A stretch of 64,000 nucleotides of DNA from Cryobacterium sp. PAMC25264 (GTDB lineage: Bacteria > Actinomycetota > Actinomycetes > Actinomycetales > Microbacteriaceae): the NCBI RefSeq assembly GCF_019443325.1, contig NZ_CP080383.1, forward strand, positions 2,976,001 through 3,040,000, written 5' to 3'. The notes beneath the pieces were generated by a model. That model made no database searches, had not been told where the DNA came from, and saw only the letters and a program-made list of their open reading frames with translations. Positions 27,318 through 36,848 of this stretch are shown here, piece by piece (positions within the stretch are counted from its first letter, which is position 1; every line of letters starts with the position of its first letter). The translations under genes and the position numbers were made by a program.

Positions 27318-29153
27318 ATGGATTTGACGTCGAAAGGTCTCAACGCGCGTCTTGCCAGGCGTGCCCGACGACCACGCGCCGTCGCCCTCGGAAGTGTTCT
27401 GACCTCTGTCGTGCTCGTGCTCAGTGCGGCCGCACCGCTCTCGGCCAACGCCGCGCTCGCGCCCGGAACGCCGCGGGGAGCTGTCTCGGCCACGGCAGCC
27501 GATCACACGCCGGAGGCGTCCACGTCGGCAGCGACACCGACACCCACGCCTACGCCTACGCCTACGCCTACGCCTACGCCTACGCCTACAGACTCACCCA
27601 CACCGACTCCGACCATGACACCCTCGCCGACTCCGACCACGACTCCCGCGCCCGATCCGCCGGCACCCACCGAGACGCCCACCCCGCCACCGCCGACAGA
27701 AACCCCTGCTCCCGCGGATCCGGGCGGAACGCCGAGCCCGACTCCGACGCCGACGCCGACGCCGAATCCCGCCCCCGCTCCCTCATCGGCGCCCGGCGAG
27801 CCGGGCAACCCGGGCGACGAACCACCGGCGGGCGAGCCGGATCCACCCGGAACCCAGCCGGACCCGTCGACCACGGATGCTCCCGACCCGGACGGGACGG
27901 GAAACGAACCCGGCGCCCCCGTCACCCCGGAGCCGGCCCCCGGCGACAGCACGCCGGCCGAACCCGGGACGCCCGCGGGGAGCGCCGGCGACCCTCAGGC
28001 ATCCGCCGGGGAGGCCGGCCGCGGAGCGGAGAACGGCGCACCGGCCGGACCGGCAGCCCCGAGGGCGTCGAGGGCATCCGGTGTTCCCCCGTCGAACTCC
28101 ACCGGACGCGCGCCGTCGCGGGATTACTCGCGCGCCGCCGCGGCCGTCGCGACCGCGGAGGGCACCAGGACCGCCGCCGAGGTCGCCTATGACACCGCCA
28201 GGCTCGACCTGGCCGCAACGGTGGCCGACCATGCATCCGCGTCGACCCGCCTCGAGGAGGTGCAAGCCCTCGCCGAGGCGGCGTCAACCCAGTCCGCGAT
28301 CTCCTCCCGGGCCCTGGCCACGCTGGTGCGGGCGACGGTGCAGCGGGGCACGGACACCACCACACTGGATGCCCTGCTCGGCGACCACGGTTCCGCCGAG
28401 CTGCTGTCCCGGCTAGGCATCGTGGACCGGATCTCGGAGTTGACGGGCAGTCTCGGCGAGCTGCGGCAGCGGGTGGAACAGGACCGACAGCGGGCGGCAC
28501 GCCTCCAGGCGGACTCCGAGCTCGCCCAGGCCGCCACCCAGAATTTCCCCCTGGCCGACAAGCAGGCCGCCCTCGCGACGGCGCAGGTCACCCTCGGCCA
28601 GGCGACCGCTGCCCTCGCTGCCGCCACGAGTGGGGCGCAGACCACGCTGGCCGAATCTGCCTCGGCCGCAGCGCTCCGCTCGAGCGCGGCATCCAGTGAG
28701 CTGGCCGGCATTGCGTTGGCGCGCGTGAGCGGGCAGGGCTGGGCGACGCCGGCGGCAGGCGGCGTCACCGATGGCTTCGGACCACGCCCCACCCTGCCGC
28801 TGCCCGGCGTCGAAGCGTTCCACTCGGGCGTCGACCTGGGCGCCGAGTGCGGGTCGCCGGTCTTCGCGGCCAGCGCCGGAATCGTCGCCCAGACCGGCCG
28901 ACTGGGCACCTACGGCAACTGGGTGCTGATCGACCACGGTGAGGGTGTCACCACCGGCTATGCGCATATCCGGGATGACGCGACGCTGGTGAGCGTGGGC
29001 GAGGCCGTCACGGCCGGCCAGGTGATCGCCGGGGTCGGCAGCACCGGCGCGTCGACGGGGTGCCATCTGCACATCGAGGTGCGCATCGACGGCACGCCGA
29101 TCGACCCGCAGCCGTTCTTCGCCGCCCGCGGGATCACCCTCGGCACGGAGTGA
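27318..29153 (+). CDS. Secreted M23-family (LytM-type) peptidase with Thr/Pro-rich region and coiled coil
   Basis: The protein has about 611 residues. A signal peptide (basic start, then [23 protein letters not shown]) is followed by a Thr/Pro/Glu-rich region (about 60-240) that starts with exact TP repeats and probably spans the wall. Next comes a helical coiled-coil region (about 260-440, rich in Ala, Glu, Leu) like those of FtsX/RipC-type or EnvC-type regulators. The C-terminal peptidase has [25 protein letters not shown] and [11 protein letters not shown], so the metal ligands (H-x3-D and HLH) are kept and it is probably an active D,L- or D,D-endopeptidase on peptidoglycan. ATG 27318 is preferred over TTG 27306. 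It is monocistronic. Confidence 0.87.
   Translation: MDLTSKGLNARLARRARRPRAVALGSVLTSVVLVLSAAAPLSANAALAPGTPRGAVSATAADHTPEASTSAATPTPTPTPTPTPTPTPTPTDSPTPTPTMTPSPTPTTTPAPDPPAPTETPTPPPPTETPAPADPGGTPSPTPTPTPTPNPAPAPSSAPGEPGNPGDEPPAGEPDPPGTQPDPSTTDAPDPDGTGNEPGAPVTPEPAPGDSTPAEPGTPAGSAGDPQASAGEAGRGAENGAPAGPAAPRASRASGVPPSNSTGRAPSRDYSRAAAAVATAEGTRTAAEVAYDTARLDLAATVADHASASTRLEEVQALAEAASTQSAISSRALATLVRATVQRGTDTTTLDALLGDHGSAELLSRLGIVDRISELTGSLGELRQRVEQDRQRAARLQADSELAQAATQNFPLADKQAALATAQVTLGQATAALAAATSGAQTTLAESASAAALRSSAASSELAGIALARVSGQGWATPAAGGVTDGFGPRPTLPLPGVEAFHSGVDLGAECGSPVFAASAGIVAQTGRLGTYGNWVLIDHGEGVTTGYAHIRDDATLVSVGEAVTAGQVIAGVGSTGASTGCHLHIEVRIDGTPIDPQPFFAARGITLGTE
27546..27587 (+). repeat. Seven perfect ACGCCT hexanucleotide repeats
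   Basis: Seven head-to-tail ACGCCT units encode (TP)7 in the stalk of the M23 peptidase. Because the unit is two codons, slippage changes stalk length without shifting the frame. Confidence 0.9.
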
Positions 29154-29169
29154 TCCGTGCCGGGACCGG

Positions 29170-32100
29170 TCAGCGCGTGGCGCGGCGCAGCCGGCGGTTC
29201 TCGCGGCCGCCCTCAACGACCAGGTAGAGCACGGGCAGCACCACCAGGGTGAGCACCGTCGACGACACCAGTCCGCCGATGACCACGAGCGCCAGCGGCT
29301 GCGAGATGAAGCCGCCGTGACCGGTGAGCCCGACCGCCATCGGCAACAGCGCGAAGATCGTGGCCAGAGCCGTCATCAGAATCGGGCGCAGCCGCCGTGA
29401 GGCACCGTGCACCAGGGCGTCGAACACGCTCTGTCCGCGTCGCCGGTACTGGTTGACCAGGTCCACGAGCACGATGGCGTTGGTGACGACGATACCGATG
29501 AGCATGAGCACCCCGATAAGGGAGGCCACGCCGAGCGGGATGCCGGTGATGACCTGCAGGGCGATCGCTCCCGTGGCCGCGAACGGCACCGATACGAGCA
29601 GCAGCAGGGGCTGCAGCAGCGAGCGGAAGGTGGCGACCATGACGATGTAGACGATCAGGATGGCGACCAGCATCGCGATCCCGAGCTGCTGGAAGGCATC
29701 CGTCTGGTCGGCCGAGACGCCACCGATTGTCGCGGATGCGCCGGTGGGCAGGTCGGTGTCGGTCAGCGCGGTCGATACCTCGGCCGTGGCTGTGCCCAGG
29801 TCGTCGCTGTTCGGTGTGGCCGAGATCGTGGCGGTGCGCAGCCCCTTGGTCGTGGTGAGGGTGGACGGACCGTCGACCTGCTCGACCGTGGCGAGGGTGT
29901 CGAGGGCGACGGGCCCGGCCAACGTGGGGATCTGCAGCGCCGCGAGATCGGCCGTCGTGGCCGGGGATGTGGCGGACTGCAGGTAGACCGAGAGGGTGGT
30001 CTCGTCGATCACGATCGAGCCGATCGTGCTCGGCTGCATCGCCTGTGACACCAGCGTGCCGAGGGCGAGTTCGCTGAGCCCCGCCGTGGCCGCGGCCGAG
30101 CGGTCGATGGTGACCGCCACATACGGGCGGGACGCGGCCAGGTTGCTGCTGACCTGGGTGACGGAGCCGAGGTCGCCGACGGCGGCGAGGATGTCGTCGG
30201 AGGCGGTCTGCAGGTCGGCGCCGGACGCCGCGGTGATGTCGATCTCGATGTCGGACGACCCGCCGAATCCGGAACCGGCGGACACCGTGACCTCGCCGGC
30301 GTTGTCGAGGTCGTCGAGGTTGGTGCGTACCTCGGCCTGCACGGCGTCAGAGTCAGCGGAATCCTCGGTGGTGACGGAGTAGGTGACGGTGCTCGACGAC
30401 GAGCCGCCGCCGGCGAAGGCCGCGAACGCGCTGCCGCCGCCGATCGACACCTGCACGATGCTCACGCCGTCGACCCCGCGGATGGCGTCCTCGACGGCCG
30501 TGGACGCGGAGTCCTGCGCCGCGAGGCTGGTGCCCACCGGGAGTTCCTGGGTCACCTGGAAGGTGGACTGGCCGGTGGAGCCGAGGAAGTTGACCTTCAT
30601 GAACGGCAGCAGGGCGACGGTTCCGACCAGCACCAGAGCGGCGAGCAGCAACGTACTCACATAGTGCCGCAGGGTCCAGTGGATGATCGGCAGGTAGCCC
30701 TTCTGTAGGCGGCTGGGCTGTTCGCGCGCGTCGCGCTCGTCGAAGCCGTCGGCATCGGGGGCGGCGTGCCGGTTGCGGGGCAGTACGGCCGTTGCGGTGG
30801 TCACGGTGCCGGTGGCGACCGAGGCGAGCGTGGCGGGTGTGGCCGGGGTCGGTGCGGCAGTGACGGACGGCTCGACAGCGGGTGCCTCAGCAACGGCGGC
30901 GGGCTTCGGTGCACGGAGGAACCAGTACGCCAGCACCGGGACGATCGTGAGCGCGACGAGCAGCGACGCGAGCAGGGCGATCGTGACAGTGAGCGCAAAC
31001 GGGCGGAAGAGCTCGCCCGTGGACCCGCCCACGAAGGAGATCGGCAGGAACACGGTGACCGTGGTGATGGTGGACGCGGTGATGGCGCCGGCCACCTCCC
31101 GGACGGCGCGCACGATCGTCTCCGCTCGGTCGGCACCCCAGACCAGATGCCGCTTGATGTTCTCGATCACCACGATGGAGTCGTCCACGACCCGGCCGAT
31201 CGCGATGGTGAGCGCACCGAGGGTGAGGATGTTGAGCGAGTAGCCCACCGTCTGCAGGCCGATGAAGGTGATCAGCACCGAGGTGGGGATGGAGATGGCG
31301 GTGACGAGGGTGGCGCGCACCGACAGCAGGAACACCAGGATCACCAGGACGGCGAAGACCAGGCCGAGGATGCCCTCCTGGGTGAGCGCGTCGATGGACT
31401 CCTGAATGAACGGGGCCTGGTCGAAGACGACGGTCATGCTGGTGCCGGGAACGGCGTCTTCGAGCTGCGGCAGGATGGCACGCACGGCCGTGGACACATC
31501 GACGGTGTTGGCGGCCGGCACCTTGGTGACCGAGATGGTGAGGGCGGGCTCGCCGTTGACCCGGGAGATGCTGGTGATGGGGTTGTCCTGCACGGCGACC
31601 GCGGCGACGTCGCCGATAGTCACCGGTGCTGCCGCCGCCGCGGTGGGCCGGGCGGTGGGATCGGCGGCGCCGATCAGCGGGAGGGCAGCGATGTCGTCGG
31701 CCGAGCCGAGCTTGGTCCCCGCCTGAACGGAGAGGGTCTGGTCGCCCTCGGTGAGCGAACCGGCCGGGATGAGCGAGCCGTTCTGCTGCAGGGCGTCGCG
31801 GATGGCGGCGGTGGTGAGGCCGCGCGCGGTCAGCTGTGCGGCATCCGGCGTGATGGTGACGCGTTGGCCGATGTCACCGACGAGCGTGGCGTCGCGCACG
31901 CCGTCGACGTCGCGGATGTCACCGAGCACGCTGCGGGTGAGCTGGTCGGCGACGGTGTAGGCGTCGCCGCCGGACACGGCCAGCGACAGCACCGGGAAGT
32001 CATCGATGGTGCCGCTGATCACCTGCGGGTCGAGGTCGTCGGGCAGCGTCGTCTTGATGCGGTTGATGGCCTGGCTGATCTTGGATTCGGCCTTGACGAG

Positions 32101-32403
32101 GTCGGTGCCGTAGGTGAACGTGGCGTTGACCAGCGAGGAGTTGGTGCTGCTCGTCGTGGAGGTGGACTCCAGGCCCTCGATGCCCTGGATCGACCGCTCG
32201 ATGGGCGTGGAGACGTCATCGTTGACGACCTCCGGCGAGGCGCCCGGGTAGCTCGTGGACACCAGCAGCGTCGGCAGTTGCAGCGAGGGGATCAGCTCCT
32301 GCTTGAGGCTGGTGAGGGCCAAACTGCCGAAAATCGCCGCGACGATGGTGATGAGCGCGATGAGCGCCCGGTTCTTCATGCTCAGGACCGAGAGAAAATA
32401 CAC
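29170..32403 (-). CDS. RND-superfamily efflux transporter (AcrB/HAE1-like)
   Basis: The 1077-residue protein has the two-fold AcrB layout: one helix, a large extracytoplasmic porter domain, then six helices, repeated twice. The N-terminus YFLSVLSMKNRALIALITIV and LVSTSYPGASPEVV with ERSIQGIEGLESTSTTS are typical of HAE1 pumps. The proton-relay aspartates are present in AIGRVVDDSIVVIENIK. A cytoplasmic Ala/Pro-rich insert of about 80 residues (around 490-570) lies between the halves. It starts at GTG 32403, since the canonical N-terminus is lost from the next ATG. No adaptor or outer-membrane gene is adjacent, as expected for a monoderm. It stands alone and the cargo is unknown. Confidence 0.92.
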   Translation of the reverse strand: MYFLSVLSMKNRALIALITIVAAIFGSLALTSLKQELIPSLQLPTLLVSTSYPGASPEVVNDDVSTPIERSIQGIEGLESTSTTSSTNSSLVNATFTYGTDLVKAESKISQAINRIKTTLPDDLDPQVISGTIDDFPVLSLAVSGGDAYTVADQLTRSVLGDIRDVDGVRDATLVGDIGQRVTITPDAAQLTARGLTTAAIRDALQQNGSLIPAGSLTEGDQTLSVQAGTKLGSADDIAALPLIGAADPTARPTAAAAAPVTIGDVAAVAVQDNPITSISRVNGEPALTISVTKVPAANTVDVSTAVRAILPQLEDAVPGTSMTVVFDQAPFIQESIDALTQEGILGLVFAVLVILVFLLSVRATLVTAISIPTSVLITFIGLQTVGYSLNILTLGALTIAIGRVVDDSIVVIENIKRHLVWGADRAETIVRAVREVAGAITASTITTVTVFLPISFVGGSTGELFRPFALTVTIALLASLLVALTIVPVLAYWFLRAPKPAAVAEAPAVEPSVTAAPTPATPATLASVATGTVTTATAVLPRNRHAAPDADGFDERDAREQPSRLQKGYLPIIHWTLRHYVSTLLLAALVLVGTVALLPFMKVNFLGSTGQSTFQVTQELPVGTSLAAQDSASTAVEDAIRGVDGVSIVQVSIGGGSAFAAFAGGGSSSSTVTYSVTTEDSADSDAVQAEVRTNLDDLDNAGEVTVSAGSGFGGSSDIEIDITAASGADLQTASDDILAAVGDLGSVTQVSSNLAASRPYVAVTIDRSAAATAGLSELALGTLVSQAMQPSTIGSIVIDETTLSVYLQSATSPATTADLAALQIPTLAGPVALDTLATVEQVDGPSTLTTTKGLRTATISATPNSDDLGTATAEVSTALTDTDLPTGASATIGGVSADQTDAFQQLGIAMLVAILIVYIVMVATFRSLLQPLLLLVSVPFAATGAIALQVITGIPLGVASLIGVLMLIGIVVTNAIVLVDLVNQYRRRGQSVFDALVHGASRRLRPILMTALATIFALLPMAVGLTGHGGFISQPLALVVIGGLVSSTVLTLVVLPVLYLVVEGGRENRRLRRATR

Positions 32404-32476
32404 TCGATCAGTATCTCATCGGGCGCACGCCACCCCCTCGGTCGGGGGCTGTGGAGAAATGACGGTCTCGTTACGG

Positions 32477-33928
32477 TTACACGACGTCGGCGAGGTAGCC
32501 GGTGTCGGGCAACGGATGCCGCAGCAGCGACTCCCAGGCCAGGGCCAGCGCGTCCAGCGCGCGGGGCATCTCGTCGGGGCCGTAGCAGAAGGGGATGCGC
32601 AGGAACCTCTCGAAGGCCCCGTCGATGCCGAACCGCGGGCCGGCCGGCAGCAGCAGGCCCTGGGCGCGGGCGGCGAGCGCCAACTGCGAGCTCACGGGGC
32701 GGCCGAGGTTGACCCAGAGGGTGATGCCTCCGTCGACCGCGGGCACCTGCCATTCCGGGAACCGCTGGGCCAGGCCTTCGGTGAGCCGGTCCCGGCCGGC
32801 GCGGAGAAGCAGGCGCCGCGACTCGAGGATGTCGGGCAGTTGTTCGATGAGCCGGGTGACGATGAGCTGCTCGAGTACCGGGGTGCCGAGGTCGTTGGCC
32901 AGGCGGGCAGCGGCCAGCTTGCGGATGAGGCCGGGGTCGGCCCGGATCCAGCCGACCCGCAGGCCGCCCCAGACGGACTTGCCGACCGACCCGACCGTGA
33001 CAGCGAGGTCGGGCCGGGCGGTATCCGCCGAGGCGGCGAACGGGCCGAAGTCGCCCACCCTGTCGATGTCCAGTTCGCCGATGGTCTCGTCGCTGATCAG
33101 CAGGGTGCCCTGGCGGGCCGCGGCGGACAGCACCCGTTCGCGCTGGGCCACTGGCATGGTCTGACCGGTGGGGTTCTGGAAGTCGGGCATGAGGTAGCCG
33201 AGCACCGGGTTGCTGCGCTCCAGGGTCTGCAGTAGGGCGGCCTCGTCCCAGCCCGGGTCGGCGCCGGGCAGCGCGGCCGTGACCGACACGGGCATCAGAC
33301 GGCCGCCGGCCGCGCGGAGGGCCTCATAGGCGTGCGGGTAGGTGGGCGTCTCGATGAGTACCCGGTCGCCGCGGTTCACCAGCACCCGGGCCAGCAGGGC
33401 GATGGCGTGCTGCGCCCCGACGGTGACCATGATCTGGTCGGGTTCGGTCGGCAGGCCTCGTGCACGGTACCGCTGGGCGATGGCCTGCCGTAGCTCAGGC
33501 AGACCCACCGGATCGAAGCCGGATCCACCGAGGTGCCGGGGCAGGTCGGCCGCGGCGAGCGCTGCGACGCCGGCGAGGCCGGGCCAGGCCGGCAGGACGG
33601 CCTGGCCGAGGTCGAGCACCGGAGGCTGGGACGGCGCATCCGTCGGCTCGGGTGCGCCGGGAAGGCGGGTCACGCTGCCCGAGCCCTGCACGCTGTGCAG
33701 GTACCCGGCGCTGCGCAACTGGCCGTAGGCCGCGGTGACGGTGGTGCGGCTGAGCCCGAGCCGGGTGCCGAGGTCGCGTTCGGCGGGCAGCCGGCTGTCG
33801 GTGGGGATGCGGCCGTCGAGGGTGAGCAGGCGGATGCGGTCTGCCAGTGCCCGGTAGGCGGTACCGTTGGTGCGCCACTCCCCCAACAGGGTTTCGAGGG
33901 CGCGAGCGGTCAGCTGATTCGGCGACAT
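32477..33928 (-). CDS. yczR: MocR-type (GntR/PLP aminotransferase-fold) regulator, YczR-like
   Basis: This is a 483-residue transcription factor. Residues 20-90 form the GntR winged helix (YRALADRIRLLTLDGRIP ... LPAERDLGTRLGLSRTTVTAAY), joined to a fold-type I aminotransferase domain with ILVNRGDRVLIETPTYPHAYEAL-type features, PDFQNPTGQTMP, and the PLP lysine in VGSVGKSVWGGLRVGW. It is divergent from yczE with a 63-base gap. Known YczR/YczE pairs have this arrangement, with the regulator controlling the membrane protein. The name rests on this pairing and the domain architecture. Confidence 0.85.
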   Translation of the reverse strand: MSPNQLTARALETLLGEWRTNGTAYRALADRIRLLTLDGRIPTDSRLPAERDLGTRLGLSRTTVTAAYGQLRSAGYLHSVQGSGSVTRLPGAPEPTDAPSQPPVLDLGQAVLPAWPGLAGVAALAAADLPRHLGGSGFDPVGLPELRQAIAQRYRARGLPTEPDQIMVTVGAQHAIALLARVLVNRGDRVLIETPTYPHAYEALRAAGGRLMPVSVTAALPGADPGWDEAALLQTLERSNPVLGYLMPDFQNPTGQTMPVAQRERVLSAAARQGTLLISDETIGELDIDRVGDFGPFAASADTARPDLAVTVGSVGKSVWGGLRVGWIRADPGLIRKLAAARLANDLGTPVLEQLIVTRLIEQLPDILESRRLLLRAGRDRLTEGLAQRFPEWQVPAVDGGITLWVNLGRPVSSQLALAARAQGLLLPAGPRFGIDGAFERFLRIPFCYGPDEMPRALDALALAWESLLRHPLPDTGYLADVV

Positions 33929-33991
33929 AAGGCCACTCTAGGCAGATTGGCGACTTGTCTCCAAGCCTTTCACGCAATTGGATTGGTGCTT
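33929..33991. promoter_or_regulatory. yczR/yczE divergent control region
   Basis: This 63-base gap must hold both promoters. The motif ATTGG occurs three times in the same orientation (33946-33950, 33977-33981, 33982-33986). Direct repeats are the usual operator form for MocR regulators, so these are candidate YczR sites. Confidence 0.45.
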
Positions 33992-34603
33992 ATGACACGT
34001 CGCTTGATTCAGCTCCTCATTGGCCTCTTCCTGTACGGAATCGGCATCGCGTTGATTGTGCGCGGAGCGATTGGCGTGGCGCCGTGGGATGTGCTGACCC
34101 AGGGCATCGACTCCCACGCACACCTGGGCTTCGGGGTGGTGACCACCATCATCAGCGGCTGCGTGCTGCTGCTCTGGATTCCGCTGCGCCAGAAGCCGGG
34201 TGTGGGAACCATCGCCAACGCGCTCCTGGTGGGGCCCGCGGCGGATGTGGGGCTCTGGCTCATTCCCGCGGACCTGGCCCTCTGGGTGCGCGTGCTGCTC
34301 TTCGCCGCCGGACTGGTGCTGCTGGCGGTCGCCTCGGGCATCTACATCGGGGCGAGCCTGGGGCCCGGCCCGCGTGACGGCCTGATGACGGGCCTGCACG
34401 CCCGCACCGGCTGGCCGATCTGGGCGGTGCGCACCGGCATCGAGGGCTCGGTGCTGGCCATCGGCTGGCTACTCGGCGGCAACGTGGGGCTGGGCACCGT
34501 GGCATTCGCGCTCTTGGTGGGTCCGCTCTGCCAGTGGACGCTGCCCCTGTTCGCCCGGCGGCCCGTTCGCGAGAGCGGCGAAGTGGTCGCCTCCGCCGCC
34601 TGA
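33992..34603 (+). CDS. yczE: YczE-family integral membrane protein
   Basis: The 203-residue protein has about five transmembrane helices: IQLLIGLFLYGIGIALIVRG, VVTTIISGCVLLLWI, ANALLVGPAADVGLWLI, VRVLLFAAGLVLLAVASGIYI and a C-terminal TVAFALLVGPLCQWTL. The motif GVAPWDVLTQGI and the GPGPRDGLMTGL loop are characteristic of YczE/YitT-like proteins. The function of the family is not established. Start ATG 33992 places it 63 bases from the divergent regulator. Confidence 0.85.
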   Translation: MTRRLIQLLIGLFLYGIGIALIVRGAIGVAPWDVLTQGIDSHAHLGFGVVTTIISGCVLLLWIPLRQKPGVGTIANALLVGPAADVGLWLIPADLALWVRVLLFAAGLVLLAVASGIYIGASLGPGPRDGLMTGLHARTGWPIWAVRTGIEGSVLAIGWLLGGNVGLGTVAFALLVGPLCQWTLPLFARRPVRESGEVVASAA

Positions 34604-34632
34604 GCCGACCAGTCGACCGCTTTCGCGAGAGC

Positions 34633-35388
34633 TTAGAGGTGCTCGGCCGCGTAGACGGTGAGGGCGTCGCGCACGAAGGCGGCGCCGGTGGGGCCGCCGT
34701 AGTTCGCCGCGAACCTGTCGTCGGCGACGTACATCTCGCCCAGCCCGCGCACGTAGTCCGCCGCCGGATGCCCGTCGATCCGGGGAAGACCGGGGATAGA
34801 TCCGAGCCACTCCACCTGGCGACGGGCCAGGAGCTGCGCCTCGTCGCCGGCCGGGTCGAGTTGCCGGGTGGCGGCATCCGCCCAGTCGGCCTGCAGGGTG
34901 CCGGATTCGGCCTGCCATTCGGCGCGCTCGGCGGGGGTCTTTGACCGCCACCAGGCGTCGCCCGTGGCGTAGGCGTCCTGGCCCCAGCGCTCCTGAACCT
35001 CCTCTTTATAGTGGGTGTGGTCGAAGCCGTCGAACATTGCGTCTGCCATGAGGGGTCCCTCTCCTTCCAATGCGGTGATCGTGCCGTGCACCGAGCGAAT
35101 CTGGCGCTGCAGGCGCGCTTTCTCCTGCTCGAGCCAACCGAGGTGCGCGCGCAGGGCCGCCCTCTCATCGACCTCGCTGTCGAGGACCTCGCGGATCGCC
35201 GGGAGGCCGAGACCGAGCTCCCGCAGCAGCAGGATGCGCTGCAACCGCACGAGCGCCCGGTCGTCGTAGTAGCGGTAGCCGTTGCTCCCGATGCGGCTGG
35301 GCGGCAGCAGCCCCTCGGCGCCGTAGTGGCGCAGGGTGCGGCTGGTGGTTCCCGCGAGGCGGGCGATGTCCTGGATCGAGTAGTCCAC
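34633..35388 (-). CDS. TipA-like MerR-family regulator with TipAS domain
   Basis: This is a 251-residue regulator. The N-terminal MerR domain reads YSIQDIARLAGTTSRTLRHY (helix-turn-helix and wing), NGYRYYDDRALVRLQRILLLRELG, then a dimerising coiled coil to about residue 115. The C-terminal part (DGFDHTHYKEEVQERWG ... NYGGPTGAAFVRDALTVYAAEHL) is a TipAS antibiotic-recognition domain, a haem-free globin-like fold that binds thiopeptides in TipA. It starts at GTG 35388 with AGGA nearby; the longer open frame upstream is the antisense side of the M20 gene region. A MerR-type operator lies 105 bases upstream, suggesting autoregulation. Confidence 0.88.
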   Translation of the reverse strand: MDYSIQDIARLAGTTSRTLRHYGAEGLLPPSRIGSNGYRYYDDRALVRLQRILLLRELGLGLPAIREVLDSEVDERAALRAHLGWLEQEKARLQRQIRSVHGTITALEGEGPLMADAMFDGFDHTHYKEEVQERWGQDAYATGDAWWRSKTPAERAEWQAESGTLQADWADAATRQLDPAGDEAQLLARRQVEWLGSIPGLPRIDGHPAADYVRGLGEMYVADDRFAANYGGPTGAAFVRDALTVYAAEHL

Positions 35389-35492
35389 GAGTCCTCGCTC
35401 CCTCCCCCAGCGGGGCGGCGGATGAGCCGCGGCGTCCGGGTCGTGTGGTGCACAGTGCCGGGCGGGCTGCCCGACACGTTCGACGATAATTC

Positions 35493-35516
35493 TTGACGTT
35501 ACGTCAAGGTCAAGGC
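35493..35516 (-). promoter_or_regulatory. MerR-type operator/promoter upstream of the TipA-like gene
   Basis: TTGACGTTACGTCAA (35493-35507) is a perfect 7+7 dyad around one base. On the minus strand it follows a TTGACC that can act as a -35 box, and AATTAT just beyond the dyad can act as a -10. The dyad would lie in the spacer, as in MerR-family promoters. Confidence 0.6.
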
Positions 35517-35539
35517 CGTGCCGCGCGGATTCTGCCGAG

Positions 35540-36748
35540 TCAGGCGCAGATCGAGACGATGGTTGCTTCCAACACGTCGGCCACCTGGTGGATGGAGCGC
35601 TCGGTCGCCCACTCCGCCGTTGCGTGCGCTCCGCCGCCGTCGACGCCGAAGAGCAGGCACGGGATGCCCGCCTCGAGAACCAGCGCAGCATCGGTCCAGA
35701 AGGGCTCGCCGCGCTGTTCGACCGGATGCCCGAGAACCCGCTCGGCCTGTTCGGCCAGCTCGAGCACGATCGGCCAGTCGGGATCGGCCTCGAAGGCGGC
35801 TCTGGCCACCAGCCGGGTGAGCGTGTAGCCGAAGTCGGCGGCGCCCTGCGCCAGGTGGTCCAGCAGGCGGCGCAGCTCCGCCTCAACCTCGTCCGGCGTC
35901 TCGCCGGGGAGCGTGCGCCGCTCGATCGTGAGGGTGCAGGACGGGGCGACCGTGGCCGCATCCGTGCCGCCGGCGATGACGGCCACTCGCACCGTGCCGT
36001 GGCCGAGCAGCGGATGCGGGGGTTTCTGCTCGAGCCCGGTGCGGAGGTCGTCGAGGGCGCGGAGCACCAGACCGGCGTGCCGGATGGCGTCGACGCCCTG
36101 CTCCGGCATCGAGCCGTGTGCCGCGCGGCCGTGCAGCGTGAGGTCGAACCAGGCGAAGCCCCGGTGGCAGACGGTGAGGCTGAGTTCGCTGGGCTCGACC
36201 ACGACGGCCGAGTCGGCGCTGAAACGCCGGAGCACCTCCTCGGTGCCGGCGCTGCCGAACTCCTCGTCGGCCACCAGGGTCACGAGCACGTCGCCGGCCA
36301 GCGGCGTGAGCGTGGCCCGCTGCGCGGCGACGAGCACGGCGGCCAGGCCGCCCTTGGTGTCGAACGCACCGCGCCCGTGCAGCCGGCCGGAGTGCCGTTC
36401 GCCCGCAAAAGGATCACCCTCGTAGCCATCGACGCCGACGGTGTCGAGGTGGGCGTTGAGCATCAGCGACCGGCCGGCGCCGGTGCCGCGTTTGATCCCC
36501 ACGATGGAGGGCCGCCCGACGCGTTCCTCCAGGCGGTGCACCTCGAACCCCCTGGTCGCGAGCCACTCGGCGCACCAGGCGGCAATCTCCGTCTCGCCGG
36601 CGCCGCCGGGAGCGAGGTCGGGGTTGACCGAGTCGATGGTGATGAGGCGGGCCGCCAGCGCGACCGGATCGAGGTGGCCGTTCGCGGCAGGGGTGAGCGT
36701 GCTGTGCCGACCGGTGTCGACGGGACCGGGCTCGGTGGGGGGCGCCAT
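35540..36748 (-). CDS. M20-family metallopeptidase/deacylase (ArgE/DapE type)
   Basis: The cytosolic 402-residue zinc hydrolase has the family's ligand order: LNAHLDTVG (His and Asp), GRGAFDTKGG (bridging Asp), ADEEFGS (catalytic Glu and metal Glu), VVEPSEL (metal Asp/Glu region) and a late HATAEWA histidine. The dimerisation domain runs from about 185 to 300 (HRGFAWFDLTLHGRAAHGSMP). Family members deacylate N-acetyl-ornithine, succinyl-diaminopimelate or aminoacyl compounds, and the substrate here is not fixed by sequence. It starts at ATG 36748, divergent from a membrane protein gene. Confidence 0.88.
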   Translation of the reverse strand: MAPPTEPGPVDTGRHSTLTPAANGHLDPVALAARLITIDSVNPDLAPGGAGETEIAAWCAEWLATRGFEVHRLEERVGRPSIVGIKRGTGAGRSLMLNAHLDTVGVDGYEGDPFAGERHSGRLHGRGAFDTKGGLAAVLVAAQRATLTPLAGDVLVTLVADEEFGSAGTEEVLRRFSADSAVVVEPSELSLTVCHRGFAWFDLTLHGRAAHGSMPEQGVDAIRHAGLVLRALDDLRTGLEQKPPHPLLGHGTVRVAVIAGGTDAATVAPSCTLTIERRTLPGETPDEVEAELRRLLDHLAQGAADFGYTLTRLVARAAFEADPDWPIVLELAEQAERVLGHPVEQRGEPFWTDAALVLEAGIPCLLFGVDGGGAHATAEWATERSIHQVADVLEATIVSICA

Positions 36749-36848
36749 CTACCGAACCTACTGCCGGATGGTCGCGGCCGGGAGGGACAGACGTCCCGCC
36801 GCCGGGGCGACTGCTTGACGGGAGGGGGATGTCCGCCAGACTTGGTGG

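Noticed and set aside
27503..27952. Minus-strand Gly/Val repeat protein
   Set aside because: It is the antisense reading of the Thr/Pro-rich stalk of the M23 peptidase gene.
30766..32712. Long plus-strand open frame (648 codons) rich in Gly, Asp, Arg and His
   Set aside because: It is antisense to the RND transporter, whose frame carries clear membrane helices and conserved motifs; the composition is that of a codon-bias shadow.
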